From Allomyces arbusculus (taxonomy: Eukaryota > Blastocladiomycota > Blastocladiomycetes > Blastocladiales > Blastocladiaceae), in the NCBI GenBank assembly GCA_027604705.1, contig JADHYV010000016.1, forward strand, positions 124,001 through 188,000: 64,000 nt of DNA, read 5' to 3'. The position numbers and the translations under genes were made by a program. The notes beneath the pieces are model-generated. The model did not search any database. It was not told the origin of the DNA and saw only the letters and a list, made by a program, of their open reading frames with translations. Shown here in pieces: positions 33,910 to 45,873 of this stretch (its first letter is position 1; every line of letters begins with the position of its first letter).

Positions 33910-34349
33910 ATTTCGGATTTTGGTGGCAAGTGCAAGGCCAGAACAAGCGGCGAGAACAGGACTGCGATGGTTCTCGCCTGCATCAGCTGATCGCGTCGGG
34001 TTTGGGCAGGGCTTGCCGCGATCAACGTTTTCCACTGCAATGTGGGCGTCGTGGGCACCTTCACCACGCACCGACGCGTCGCCCTCGACAAGTGCAACTT
34101 GGCGCATTTCCAGCAGGACCAACCACTCACCTCGTCCGATTGGTCCAGCAGGTTGCGCCGGCCGGCCCTGCTCACCAAGAACCGACCCAAGTACAATACC
34201 GCGTCGCGTGTGTCCAAATCCAGCACAGTGCATGTACTGATATTCACGAATCGGCGTTCCGCTAGCCTCTCGTGTCAAGCACCGATCCGCTACCGCATCG
34301 AGGACCGACTCACGGCCGCAGCTCCAAGCACCGACGCCCATTCTCAACC
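33910..34349. other. Intergenic, no supported gene
   Basis: A minus-strand open frame (34247 toward 33940) and a plus-strand frame from 34042 both read protein-like for stretches, but they overlap each other antisense and match nothing I know. It probably holds the 3' end of the SET gene and the promoter of the small secreted protein. Confidence 0.35.
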
Positions 34350-34736
34350 ATGGCCGCTGCAACAAGGATACACGCTCGCGCCCCCGTCCCCAACACCCTT
34401 CTCGCACTCTTCGCGCTCCTCTTCGTCATCTTCGCCACCTCCCCACCCCGCGCTGCGCTCATCCGCGCCGTCCACGCCGTCCCCGCGACCAACGCGATCG
34501 AAGTCGACGTGTGCGCCGTCCTCGAAGACCCGGACGAGCACCCGGAGTGCCGCAACATGACGTGCGCGATGCTCGTGCCGGGCAGCAGTGAGCACTGGAC
34601 GTGTTTGCAGGAATTGCGGCGCGCCGAGGCAAAGCGCGCGGCCCCGGGCGAGGTCGGGAGCGATATGAAGTATGAGAGCGCGGTGCTCGTGGGGCGGAGC
34701 CAGGCGGAAGTGTTCGGTGCGCAGCTTGTCGGGTGA
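34350..34736 (+). CDS. Small secreted cysteine-containing protein (128 aa)
   Basis: ATG at 34350 opens a 128-residue frame; an in-frame GTG upstream is not a plausible start. A signal peptide is clear: a basic start (RIHARAPVPN), a hydrophobic core (TLLALFALLFVIFATSP), then small residues. The mature part is short and has four cysteines in the order CAVLEDPDEHPEC, NMTC, HWTC, enough for two disulphides, and one N-glycosylation sequon (NMT). The C-terminus is charged. No family is recognised. A secreted role is supported only by the signal peptide and cysteines. Confidence 0.6.
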   Translation: MAAATRIHARAPVPNTLLALFALLFVIFATSPPRAALIRAVHAVPATNAIEVDVCAVLEDPDEHPECRNMTCAMLVPGSSEHWTCLQELRRAEAKRAAPGEVGSDMKYESAVLVGRSQAEVFGAQLVG

Positions 34737-35194
34737 CGGGCTGCTGTTAAGGTCGGGTGGAGAGGAGGCGCGGCGCGCGACGGCGATGGGAGGGAGACGA
34801 GGGCGCGTTGTGTGTAGGAGGAGGGCAGACTTGGACGACAATGGATGAGGATTGTCTTGTGTTGGTTTGTGGTCATGCCGCTGCAAGGTGCGCGTCGGGC
34901 GCGGCAACAGCTGCAACAAGTCGTCCTGCCCTCGGCCGTCGTCGCGGTGGGGCAGGTCGGCCCGTCGCGAACGACCAGAGCGTACGGATGACCCACGAGC
35001 TGGAAGCCAAACGGCTAGCAACATGAGCGGGAGCGACAAAAGGGAGCGCGTCCACGCATTGGTCAGCGTGGCATCTGTCACTGACTCATCCAGCCAGAAC
35101 ACGCCGTCGTCAGCTTGCTCGGCACCACTCCTCCTCCTCGATTCTTTTCGAGCACAATCTCCTCACGGCCAGCTGCCATCAAACCAGCAACAGT
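34737..35194. other. Intergenic, no gene seen
   Basis: The region between the small secreted protein and MGMT, both on the plus strand, has no convincing open frame. The last 100 bp or so should hold the MGMT promoter. Confidence 0.4.
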
Positions 35195-35906
35195 ATGCCC
35201 AAAACGCAGCGCACTCGCCGCGGCACTGCTGTGCGCGACCAAGCGGATCCCAAGGCGCGATCCAGTGACGCCGTGGGGGTGACGGAGCCCACGGTGAGCA
35301 CGGATCCGGCACCGTACCCGGTCACCGAGGCCGACCGTGCAGCGGCCATGGCGGCAGGTCGCGGGAAGCGAGTGACGGCGTTTCAGTTTCGTGTCTACGA
35401 CGCGCTGCTCAAGGTGCAGTCCAGGCGCAAGGCCTCATGAGGCCCAAGTCGCGCATGACCCTGACAGCGATTCGGACACGTAGGTACCCAAGGGCCGCAT
35501 CACGACTTACAAGCACCTGGCGGAGCACTTGGGGACGGCGCCGCGCGCGGTCGGGCAGGCGTTGCGGGTACGTTTCCCTTTTTTTATGGATTGGCGCAGG
35601 ACGAGACTGACCCCATGACGCAACGGTGTTGCCCAGAACAACCCGTACGCGCCGTACGTACCGTGCCACCGCGTCGTGGCCGCGTCGTTTGCGCTGGGCG
35701 GGTTCATGGGGTCGCAGGACCCGGCGGGGGCGGCGATTGGGCGCAAGCGCGCGCTGCTCGCCGAGGAAGGCGTGGCTGTCGAGGACGAGGCCGGTGGGTG
35801 GGCGATCGCCCAGGCGGTGCGCGAGTCGGTGGTGCATGCGTTCGTTGCGGGCGACGACGTGGGCGTCGTCGAGAAGGAGGACACGGCGCACGATCTTGAA
35901 TTATGA
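35195..35906 (+). CDS. MGT1: Methylated-DNA-[protein]-cysteine S-methyltransferase (MGMT)
   Basis: Exons 35195-35413, 35484-35567 and 35637-35906 join in frame to 190 residues. The helix-turn-helix reads FQFRVYDALLKVPKGRITTY, and the arginine-finger/recognition helix APRAVGQALRNNP precedes the active-site motif PCHRVV (Cys111) and ALGGFMG. The protein flips O6-alkylguanine out of DNA and moves the alkyl group to its own cysteine in a one-off suicidal repair. An N-terminal Ala/Asp-rich extension of about 50 residues replaces the usual N-terminal domain, as in short MGMT forms. The C-terminal extension (residues ~140-190) is acidic and unusual in length. Confidence 0.93.
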
Positions 35907-36384
35907 AGTCAGCATCGCTGGGTTAGTTGGGGCAGGTTGGGTTGGTTGGGTGGTGTGTCGATGACGTGCGGCCGGACGCCGGAAGGCCCGGTGGTCCACG
36001 GGATCCGCCCACGGGGTGCGTGCAGCTGCAGGGGCACGTGGCGTGCAGGAGTCTATCTTGCATCGCGGAATCTGCCTGGCCGCAGGGCCACCGCCGACCT
36101 GGAAGGAACACCACCACACCTGCTTGGCAACCGACACTGAAAAACAACCGCCACTGCTCTGCTCCACCACCACTGCCGCGAACGACCCCAGCAGCACCGA
36201 CTGCACACGGCGGCGGCAGCAGCAGCGACGCCGAGCCCCAAGCTGCACGAGCACGCGAGCCCACCGAGCGCTTCAGCGCGCCCGCCCTCGCCCGCTCCCG
36301 CTGCGCTCAAGTCGCGGCCGTCTCCACCGCACCTCTCTCTCAAGCGCAAGCATCAACGCCAGGCGTACTCGACAGTCGACACCC
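35907..36384. other. Intergenic, no gene seen
   Basis: The gap between MGMT and the kinase holds no recognisable coding sequence; it should contain the kinase promoter and 5' UTR. The frame upstream of 36385 stays open but has no ATG before it. Confidence 0.4.
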
Positions 36385-39100
36385 ATGACCACCTCTGCCG
36401 CCGCGTCGCCAGATACGGCCGCGGGCCTGCCGGCGCAGCCCGTCTCGCCGCCGTCGTCGCCGCCCGTCGCGCGTGCGCGCAAGCTGTCGACACCCAACGC
36501 TGTTGCGCCTGCTACCTCTGCCGCTACCGCCAGTCGCGCTGATCTCGCACCTGCACCCGTGGCCCCGGCCCTGCCGACCCCCTCCATGACCCCGCCGCTG
36601 CTGGCCTCGCCGAAACTGCCCCCCGCGCTTGTCGTCGGGCCCGCGACCCCACCTGCGCCCGTGCCCGTCACGCTCCCCTCCGCCCCGCCGTCCCCCCCCG
36701 CGCCCGTGCCCGTGCCCGTGCCCGTCGAGCGCCGCTCATCGTTCAAGGAGATGCTGCTGTCCATGAAGAACCGCACGCAATCGCTCGGCCGGTCCAAGTC
36801 GTCGGAAACGCTCGTCGACGCCTTCCAGCCGCTCATTTCCACGCCGCAGCAGCAGCGCAAGTCGGACGCGGCCGCGACCAAGGCGGCTGCGGCCACGGCA
36901 GCTGGGGGATCGTCGGCTAACGACCGCGGCAAGCTCACGGAAAAGTACGGCGTCCCGATCAAGGGCGTGATTGGCAAGGGCGCGACCGCGCAGGTGCGAC
37001 TCGTCGCGAAACCCGACGAGTTGGCGCCCGATGGCCCCACTAAGATTTACGCCGTCAAGGAGTTTCGCAAGCGCCGCAAGAACGAGACGGAAAAGGTGTG
37101 TTGGTAATGCTTTCTATCGTCGAAACACGCCCTCGCACCGCCTGCGTCGTGTCCTTCCGTGTCCGCGTCGGCTCACTGTTCTTTGCGCTCGTCTTCGCCA
37201 GCAACACATGCGCAAGCTCACGGCCGAATTCTGCATTTCGAGCTCGCTGCACCACATCAACGTCGTGGAGACCATTGACCTTATTCAGGACGAGAACGAG
37301 CACTGGTGCGAGGTCATGGAATACTGCGCCGGCGGCGACCTCTACTCGATCATCAAGACGGGCCAAATGGACCAGAACGAGATTGATTGCTGCTTCAAGC
37401 AGCTCGTTATGGGCGTGCATTACCTGTACGTATTCTGCGCTCACGTCATTCGGACAGCGGATCGGAACGGGTCACTGATCGCACTTGTTGCACCTCCATA
37501 GTCACGCGCACGGCATCGGGTACGTTTCTCCCGTCCGCGCGATCACATCGGCTTGCCGATGCGTTCGTGAAGACATCGAATGCTTACGATTTGTGCGCTT
37601 GCCCTTCCCTCGCTTCCCTCGTGTGCGTGAAACAACTTGTTGGCCCTCAGCCATCGCGATATCAAGCCCGAGGTGCGTGCCGGTGGTCGATGACCTTGCC
37701 GAATTGGGCATCTTTACTGCCCACCACCCGTCGTCGTTGCCTGCCCTCTTCTCTACTTCCCATGATGACCGCTCACGATCAGCGCGAATGGCGTGTCGAT
37801 TGTTGTGCGCGCGCGCGTCGGGTGACCCCCACTCATTGCTGTTTTTTGGAATCGCCCTCTTTCTCGCTATTGCCGCACGCGACCGGCAATTGTTTGAAGC
37901 AGGAGACTAAAGAACCTGGTCCCGGCATCGTGGTGATCTAGAATCTGCTCTTGAACACGGAGGGACACTTGAAGATCACTGACTTTGGGTGCGTTTTCCT
38001 CTTTTCTTGCACCGTGTCGTCGCAAACGGGATCTGACTTTGGCTTGCGGCAATTTGTTTAGCGTCTCGGAGGTGTTCAAGATGTGCTGGGAGTCGGAGCC
38101 GCACTTGAGCAAGGGCATTTGCGGTTCGGGTGCGTGCTACTGAGCGCTCCTGCGCACCAATTTCTCGCGCAAACAACTGACGCGAGCGCACTTGGAATTG
38201 CAGAACCGTACATTGCCCCCGAGGAGTTTGCCGGCGGCGAGTATGACGCGCGACAAGTCGACGTCTGGTACGCCCGCGCCATCTCCACCCGCCCAGCCAC
38301 CGCAATGCGATCCTCGCCACTCACCACGCGCCCCTCCCCATCTCAAATCCAGGGCCGTCGGCGTCGTCTACTACGCCATGACTTACCGCGGCATCCCCTG
38401 GAAACAGGCGACCAAAGCCGACCCGAACTACGCCTACTACCTGTCAAACCGCAAGCGCAACTTCGAGGCGCTCGACCGGTTACCCAACGGATGCCGCGAA
38501 CTCATGTACAAGATCCTCGAACCCGACCCGAAAAAGCGCATCACCATCGACGACGTGTTGGCCGACGAGTGGTTCAAATCGATTCAAGTCTGCTTCCACT
38601 GCCCGGAATACGACCATCCGGCGGACCCGCTCGCCAATGTCAACCACGCCCCGCCCACCCCACGGTCCGACGCCAACCATATTCATCATATTAATGTCGC
38701 GCCATTGCCGCCGATACCCGTCACGCCCACCGCTGCGGCGCACCAGGCGACGCGGTCGCGGTCCAACTCGGCCACGTCGGCACACCTCGACGCAATGCTT
38801 CCGCCACAAGCTGCTGCCGCTGCCGCATCGCCACCACGGCGCACGCGGTCGAGGTCCCGGTCGATCACGGCCGCCGTTCTCGGTCGCCCGCCGGCACCGC
38901 AACCCGCGATGCCCGCGATCCCGTCTGACGCGGACGTGGCACTGGCCGATTCGCGGTCGCCGCAACGCAAGTCGAGTGGCCCGTCGCGCGCGACGTCCCC
39001 GACGGGGTCAACGGGGAGTAAGGGCAGCGACGGGAAGCGCAAGAAACGGCCGAGTTTGTCGCGAATCGAGGCGGCGGTCAAGGATTTACTCAACTTCTAG
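36385..39100 (+). CDS. Ser/Thr protein kinase of the HAL/NPR1 fungal family
   Basis: Eight exons: 36385-37095, 37202-37425, 37502-37519, 37651-37672, 37942-37988, 38062-38129, 38204-38267 and 38353-39100, joining in frame to 633 residues. A Pro/Ala/Ser-rich N-terminus (about 190 residues) precedes the kinase domain: glycine loop GKGATAQVRLV, lysine in YAVKEF (about 225), HRDIKPE (about 319), DFG (about 339), and CGSEPYIAPEEF. VSEVFKMCWESE between DFG and APE is typical of the yeast Hal4/Hal5/Npr1 kinases, which regulate plasma-membrane transporters. Exons 3 and 4 are only 18 and 22 nt and encode the catalytic loop. The C-terminal tail is Ser/Arg-rich and probably phosphorylated. Confidence 0.93.
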
Positions 39101-39968
39101 TCGCATCGGCAAGCGCATCTTGATATGCGCTGCGCCCTTATGCGTTTTTGCTCTAGTTTTTTCTTTTCTTTTCTTTTCCTGCGTTTCGGTATTGTAGTCG
39201 TCCTCTTTTTGTCGCCCCATACTGTTTTTGTTGGCCTTGGCTTTGTCCCGTTTTGCTCATTCGTCTTGCAGCTCCCCCTCTTTTTGCAGTTCGTTAGTAC
39301 TTGCATTCCCATTTCGATTTGCTCCTTTCCTTCCTTTGTTTTGCTGGCCGTTCTTGCACGCAAACATCGACCGGTTCGCTTGTCTGTGTGCCTCGACTCT
39401 CTTCCGTTCGGCTGGCTCCTGTTTCCATGAGCTGCCTGCGCTTCACCTGCCCGCTCTCTCGCTCTCGCTCCCGCACCATCTCCCCGCCCTCGTGTCCGAC
39501 GCAGCTCCGCCGTAGCTCGAGCTAGACACGAGGGTCCATATTTGTAAACAGAAATTGGGAATATCGAGATGAAGGTTGCTGGTGCATGACTTGGTATAAT
39601 TTGGTTTGGTCTCTTTGCTGCAGCGGCGGCGGGCGGGTCGACGATTGCGGGCGTGATGAAGGAACTGGGCCAGGACACAAAGAAGAAATCCGGTGCATTG
39701 AAGGAAAAGGCATGCCAAAAAACGAAAGGAAAAAGGAAATCAAAAAAGTCGTGGGTACTGCAAGGTCGGACGAGCTTACTGGCCGGAGGTTGGAGCGCGC
39801 AGGGAAGTGAGCGCTGGTTCGGCCGTAGGGTCGGTCGTCCGGCGGCCGGCAGTGGTCGTCGACGACGGCGCGCGTTATGCGCGCGCGGAACTGGGCGCGG
39901 CACGCAGAGCAGACGGGTGTCGCGCAGGTGTACGCGGCCAGCGGGAGGGCAGATCGGTCGCGGTATCT
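39101..39968. other. Intergenic between convergent genes, T-rich, no gene seen
   Basis: Starts with a T-rich stretch after the kinase stop (ttttttcttttcttttctttt around 39157), probably 3' UTR. Open frames here are shadows of the flanking sequence. Confidence 0.45.
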
Positions 39969-42900
39969 TCACGACGTCGCGACGGCCGCGGCAGGCGGAG
40001 CCGCGCCGCGATCACCGCCCCCAGCACCGCCGCCACCGCCACCACCGCGTCCACCCCGGCCGCGGCGACGCTGGCCTTCGCCGGCACCACCATTTCCACC
40101 AGCGGAAGCTGACCCACTTGCACTTGCGCGCGGCGGTCGGCCGCCGTGATCGCCATCGGCGGCGGCACCCTCCCCACCACGTCCCTGCCGCGCACCAGCG
40201 CCGCCACGCGGGCGCCGGCGACGGCCTTCGTCTGACGCGTTATCGCCCGCGGGCCGCGGGGCGCGGTCGCGGTCGCGGCGGTCGCCACCGCGGTTGCCAC
40301 GCTCCCCACCGCGTTCACCGCGAGGTCCACGCTCGGCGCGCTCACCGGTCCGTTCTGGCCGACTACCAGTGCGTTCACCCTGCTCGCCGCCGCGCGGCGG
40401 GCGTCCACCACGGTCTCCACCACGGTCTCCACCACGGTCCCCACCTCGGCGCGGCTGATCACCTCCGCCTGCACCCGCCTCCCCCGCGGGGGCAGTGTCC
40501 GCCGGATCGCGTCCCTCGCCACCGCCGCCGCGGCCACCACGCCGCCGTGCGTTCCCACGCGGCCCGCGCGCACCCGTATCGTCACTATTCCCATCACGCG
40601 CCGGGGCCTGATCAGTATTCGCGCGCGAGCGTCGCGGGCGGTTATCGCGGTCGATCGTCGCGGCCGATGACGTGTCGTCGCCGATCGCGTCAGACCGGCG
40701 CCGGGAGCGGTGGTCGTTACCGCCGATTGGGCGATCGCCACGGTCGCCGCGCTCGCCGCGCCGGCGACCGTCGCGCGGTTGCGGCTGTTGCTGCTGCTGC
40801 GCTTGCGTCGGGTCACTCGGCCCGTGCTTGCCATGATCCTGCGCGGCGTCTCCACCGCCGGCTGCATGCGCGCGGCGCGCACATCCACCGCGCGCGCGTC
40901 TCTTGCGGGGCTCGCCCGCATTCGCCGACTCCGCCACTTCCGCTACCGCCGCTTGCGGCGGGATCGGCGTCGCCGCGACCGCGGCCCAGGACGACTTGGC
41001 CGATCCTTGCGCCGCTGATGCCTCTACCTCCACCTCTCCCGCTTTACTCCCCCCGGCAACCCCCTCCTCATTATCCTCGGCCAAGTCGGCCATCACCACG
41101 GCAATATCCACACCGGGCACGTCCTCGTCCTCCTCGCCCAGCACATGCTTGACCGAATTCCGCGCGGGCGGTGCGGTCGCGTTTGCGTCGACTGGCGCGG
41201 CCCACAGCACGTGCCGCGCATCGTCCGAGTCGTCGTGCGCCGCGACTGACGACGACGATCGGCGCCGGCCCGGATCGGGGACCGCGTCGTCAGTGGGGCC
41301 GGTCAGGTCGTGGTGCCCGCCGACAGGCGATGTCGGCGCTGAGGCGGCGACCGACGCCGAGGCCGAGGTAAGTACCGGCGCAGGCGCGCCGGGAGCGGCG
41401 GCCGCGGGCTGGATGTCGGTTGGGGTCGTGAACGTGTGCTTGATGCGTTCGAGGACCGAGTCTAGCCGATCCACTGCCGCCGTGTTGGGTGGACCGGGTG
41501 GCGCGGGACACGGCGGCGCGGCATCGTTTCGCGCAGGAGGTGCCGATGCGGGCGCGGGCGCAAAACCGAGCTGCGGCGGTCCGGTCGATGCGGCCACGGC
41601 GTTGGGCGCGGGCGGCACGTAGCTGCCCTGCGGGCTCATGAGCGGCGGCGGCGGCGGGGGCGGCATGTACTGGTGGTGGTGATGGTGATGGGGGTGGATC
41701 GGGAGCGGCGGGGGCGGCGGGGTCGCGTGCATCGCCGCGTGGTGCGGGTGCACGGGGCCCGCGGTGGGGCCGTAGTGGTGTGCGGCCGCGTACGGCGAGA
41801 GTGGGCCCATTCCGCGCGGACCTTGGCCGGGGAACCCGGGTTGCGGCTGTTGCGGCGGTTGCTGCTGCTGTTGCTGCTGCTGGACGTGCGCCGGCGGCGA
41901 CGGCTGGTGGTGCGGGTGATGGTGGGCAAGCTGCGTGTGGTGCGACTGATGGTGATGGTGCCCGTGGTGCGGATGCGCGCCCGGATGGTGGTGGTGGTGC
42001 AGCATCCCCGTGAACCCACCTGTTCCTTGATGTGGCACGCCGTAAGGCCCCGCTGCCGGTCCATAATTCGGCTGCTGCGGTTGCGGTTGCGGCTGCGGCT
42101 GCGACGGCTGCTGCGGGATCCGTCCCGTGGGCAGCGGCATCCCGAGCGTCGGCGGCCCCGTGTACGACGGCGTGCCCGGATGACTGTACCGGAACGCCTG
42201 CTGCTGCTGCTGTTGCTGCTGGTTCGCGTAAGCGTGCCGCGCCATCGCGTACGGGTCGGTCGCGAGATGATCGTCGAGTCCGCCAGCAAGGGACGGTTCC
42301 GGTGCCGGGCCGAGCTTGGTCGTGTGGCCCGACCGCGACAGGAGCATCATCGACATGGGCGCGGAAGACGACGTGGGCGCGGGAGTGGGAGCCGGTGGGG
42401 TGGGGACGGGCGCAGGAGCCGCGCGTGGAGCGGTCGCGCCGTGAGGAACCGTACGGATGCCCGCGTCGAGACTGGGTCGGCGCGGTCCCGGCGCGATCGT
42501 GGGGTCCGTCGAGAGTGATGGCCGGCGCAGGATCTGCACGGGCGCGGCGGGCGCCAGCGTGGGCGATCGCAGAGACGGCTGAGCCGCGGGGACAGGAGCG
42601 GGCCGATTCACGGGCAATGTCGGCGGACGCGTGGGTTCCGCGGCCTCCTGCTGCTGCGGTTGCTGCGGCTGCTGCGACTGCACCTGCACGGGCGCCGCTG
42701 CGGGAGCACCGCCTCGAGGACTCGCCGTGCGCGGCGGTTGCGGTTGAGGCGATGCGGCACGCTCCACCACCGGCGCGGACGGCGCTGCGGCAGCTGCCGC
42801 TTCAGCCTGCGCCTCGGCCTCGGCTGCTGCTGCTGCTGCCGCCTTGGCCGCTGCCGCCGCCGCCTTTTTTTTAGCGGCCTCGGCCTTTTTCGCGGCCTTG

Positions 42901-44437
42901 AGCTGGTCGCGCTCTTCCTGCTGCTTGAGCTTATTCGCAATGAACTTGGACAAATCAACCCCACGGGGCGGCGGCGACGGCGGGCGCAACTCGTCAAAGA
43001 GCGGGTCGTCCTCGTCGAGATCGGCCCACGCCGAGTCGAGCGATTCCATCCCGGATTGACGCAGCAGGTCATTGAGCGTTACGGGCGAGGTTGCGCTGGC
43101 GCGAACGGGTGGGACGTCTGTTGGGCGAGGAAGGGGGAGGATCAGACCCCGTCGAAACGGTGGAGAGGGGGACAGAGAACACAAGACGCACCATCCTCGT
43201 TCTCGTGGTCCACGAATCTGCTGCCAGCGGCACCCACCGGGACCGCAGGAGCCGCGTTAGATTGCCGCCGCTGCGGCGACCGCGACCGCGTCCGCGACCG
43301 GCTGCGCTTGGGCGACGCCGGTCGGCGCGGACCCTGGACGCTCGCGGGCGGTGGCGGCGCAGACCGGTCGCGCGGCGGTTGTCCACGGCCCGGGGGACCC
43401 ACGTGCGCCGATCCCTGCGGCGGACCACGCACGTCCTCGTCGATCAGATCCACGTCGTACGGGCCCTGAATCGGTCTCCCGCCACGTCCGCCGCGCACGG
43501 GACCGCCGCCACCGCGGTACGGTGGGTGCGGGTGCGGCGCGTACTCGTCGCCGCGGTACTCGTCGTAATCGTACGGCCCCATGGGCGGGCCACCGCGGCG
43601 GCCTGCGGACCGGCCACGCGGGCCCGGTGGTCCAGGAGGCGACGCGAACCCGTCGTCCCAGTCGGGTTGGTCGAGATCGTACGGTCCACGCGGCGGGCCA
43701 TGCCGCCCGCGCGACGGTGGGCCCGGTGGACCGGTGGCGAAGCGGGCATCGCCGCGCGGCGGGGCATCGTATGCAAACCGAGCGTCGCCGCCGGAGATGC
43801 GTGGGGGAGCGTCATGTGCGAATCGCGCATCGCCGCGAGGTGGCCCGTCATGCGCGAATCGCGCGTCGCCGCCGGAGATCCGCGGTGGACCGAACCGCGC
43901 GTCCTGGCTCGATCGCGCGTCCTGCGGCGGGAACCCGCCGCCGCGCGCGCCACCAGACGGGGGTAGTTTCCATGGCGATGCGCCGGAGGGGTTGGGTTTG
44001 GGGACGGGCGCCCACGGGCTCCCCGTGGATGCAGGTGTGGGTGCTGTAACCGGTGCAGAAGGCGCAGCGGGCTTGGAGTCGGCGGTGCCAGCCGCGGCAG
44101 CCGGGGTGAGGACCGGTGAGGGGGCGTCACGAGCTGTTGTTGTTCCAGCTGCAGCAGCATCGTGGTGGTCGTCTTCGGCAGCAGTGTGGGGCGACGTGGT
44201 CCCGGCGCCAGACGTCGTCGACGTGGCTGTGCCTGCGGCATGCGACGTGCGCACGACGGCAATCTTGGCGACGGTCGCGCCCTTGGCGGCCGTTTGGTCA
44301 GACCGTTTCGAGGGTAGCTGGATCGGGCGCGGCGCCGTCACGGTGGAGGCACGACCGAAAGCGGCGTGCGCGCCGGTCCCGGCCCCACGGCCTTTCCCGC
44401 CCTTGGCCCCGCCGGCGGGCGAGTACCGCGTGGCCAT
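39969..44437 (-). CDS. Giant low-complexity RGG/poly-Q/poly-H protein (1464 aa)
   Basis: Exons 44437-43192 and 43117-39969 join in frame (phase 1) across a 74-nt intron with donor GTGCGT. The first exon gives a Lys/Arg/Ala-rich start, a SPWAPVPKPNPSGASPWKLPP segment and tandem DARFAxDxPPR units, then Gly/Arg/Tyr-rich sequence and an RS-like patch (KRSRSRTRSRSPQ). The second exon has a short ordered region (TLNDLLRQSGMESLDSAWADL; GVDLSKFIANKLKQQEERDQL), long Ala, Gln, His and Pro runs, an acidic segment, and a C-terminal third of RGG/GDRGG repeats. This composition is typical of RNA-binding proteins of mRNP granules. No RRM or other named domain is visible, so RNA binding is inference. It is transcribed away from the chitin synthase. 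Confidence 0.75.
43725..43915. repeat. Tandem repeat encoding DARFA-x-D-x-PPR units
   Basis: The minus strand encodes at least five copies of a roughly 10-15 residue unit containing DARFA and ending in PPR, with ISGG inserts in alternate copies. The DNA copies are imperfect, so the repeat is not very recent. Confidence 0.7.
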
Positions 44438-44748
44438 AAGTTGGGAATGCGGTCGGGCGCGTGCGATCAGCGGCGGGCGGGTCGGTTGACGGGGGGCGCA
44501 AACAGATGTGTCTGGGGGTGGAGAGCGCGCAGGACCTCCGACCGGACAGGACAACGCGGTGTGGTCGCGCGAGGTCGCCCACTCGTCGCGGCTGCAGTCG
44601 TGGTCGGTCGCACGGGCTGGTCGGGAGTGGACGGCAGTCTGGCCCTGAATGCGCGGCGGCAGGGATGCGGCGCGACTGGCAACTGCGCTCAGGGCGGGCG
44701 GCGTGGAGTGCGGCCGGTGAAAGGGCGGCGGCGTGTCGTGGCACGTCG

Positions 44749-44779
<31 letters not shown>

Positions 44780-45873
44780 GCTGGACGCCGGCGTCGCGGT
44801 CGGTCGCGGTCGTCCTGGTGGTGGTCGCAGCCAACGGTGCGAGCGGTCGGCGGTCGCGGTGGCGCGCCCTGAGCGCGACGCGCGTGAGATCGCGTGCTGT
44901 CGACGTGCGGAACACGGGATCGCGCACTGTTTCAGAATGCGAGACGCGGTCTGACGTGCGAGACGCGCACACCCAGGCAGGCTGCCGGGCCACGTCACCC
45001 GCCTCGCGAAAGTGCGCGCACGCTTTGCCTTACTTACGCCGTCGCTCGTGCTGGCGGTTCGCCGCAGCGAAACATCCCTCGCGCGCACAGTCGACAACCA
45101 CCTGTTGAGTGTTGACCCACCAGCAAAGCAACGCCTCTCTCGACCGGCCGCAAAACCTTTTGCCAGCGCGCGGCAGGACAGCTGGCAAACTCTTCCTCGA
45201 CCGCCCAACGACCCTGCCCCGCGGTCGTCGTGATCCGTGTCCCTACAACTCTCGTGGGTCCTTGACTTGCCTAGCCGTGCCGTGCCCTCGATCAATCGTG
45301 CCCTCCGCTCCAGCGCGCCGCTTCTCTCCCGCCGGCGCTCTCCAAGTACTCTTGACCCCGACGGCGCCCCGTGCCTGTCCCGGCTCTTCTCTCTCACACA
45401 CTCCGCACTCTCTCCTCCGCACGCGCGCCAACTTGCCCGCGAACCACTCTCGGATCCGTGCCCGGACCAACGATCGTGTCCGGCCAACGCATCACTCCTA
45501 CCACCCACGGCAAGACCCGGCTGGTAACGCGTGCGAGTCCTGTCCTCTGATCGCGGCGTCGCACCGCGTTTTGGTTGCCTGCCCGCGCATCGCGAGTACG
45601 CGCCTTCTCGGCGTTTCGCTGGCTCCACTTGCCATTCTCGGCTCGACCCTTCGGCGCGCCGGTCCGTAGCGGCACTTGCCTGCCCGCTCGCCCCCCGCAC
45701 CGAGCCGAGACCAACCACGTCGGTCCTCCTTGACCTCGCAGTCGTCCTCGCCGTCGAGCCGCAGGCCTTGACCGCGCTTGTCCCACGCGCCGACCCGCTG
45801 CCGCTCCCGTCGCCAACTTGCACCTCGACCTGATCTCGGCGCGCAGCCCACATCAGCAGCACTGCGACCGACC
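44438..45873. other. 1.4-kb divergent intergenic region
   Basis: It separates the minus-strand RGG protein from the plus-strand chitin synthase and should carry both promoters and long 5' UTRs. A (CGT)n run lies at 44744-44772 and CT-rich stretches occur nearer the chitin synthase. Noncoding 5' exons of either gene could lie here. No open frame is convincing. Confidence 0.4.
44744..44772. repeat. (CGT)n microsatellite
   Basis: About nine to ten CGT units, continuing imperfectly into cgttgtcgtg, in the divergent intergenic region. Confidence 0.8.

Noticed and set aside
33711-34247. 178-codon minus-strand frame next to the SET gene
   Set aside because: Its distal third is antisense to the SET protein C-terminus and the remainder matches no family; no start context or splice support.
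39653-41152. 499-codon plus-strand open frame rich in Arg, His and Pro
   Set aside because: It is antisense to the RGG protein; its composition is the mirror of GC-rich RGG/RDR codons and it has no domain.
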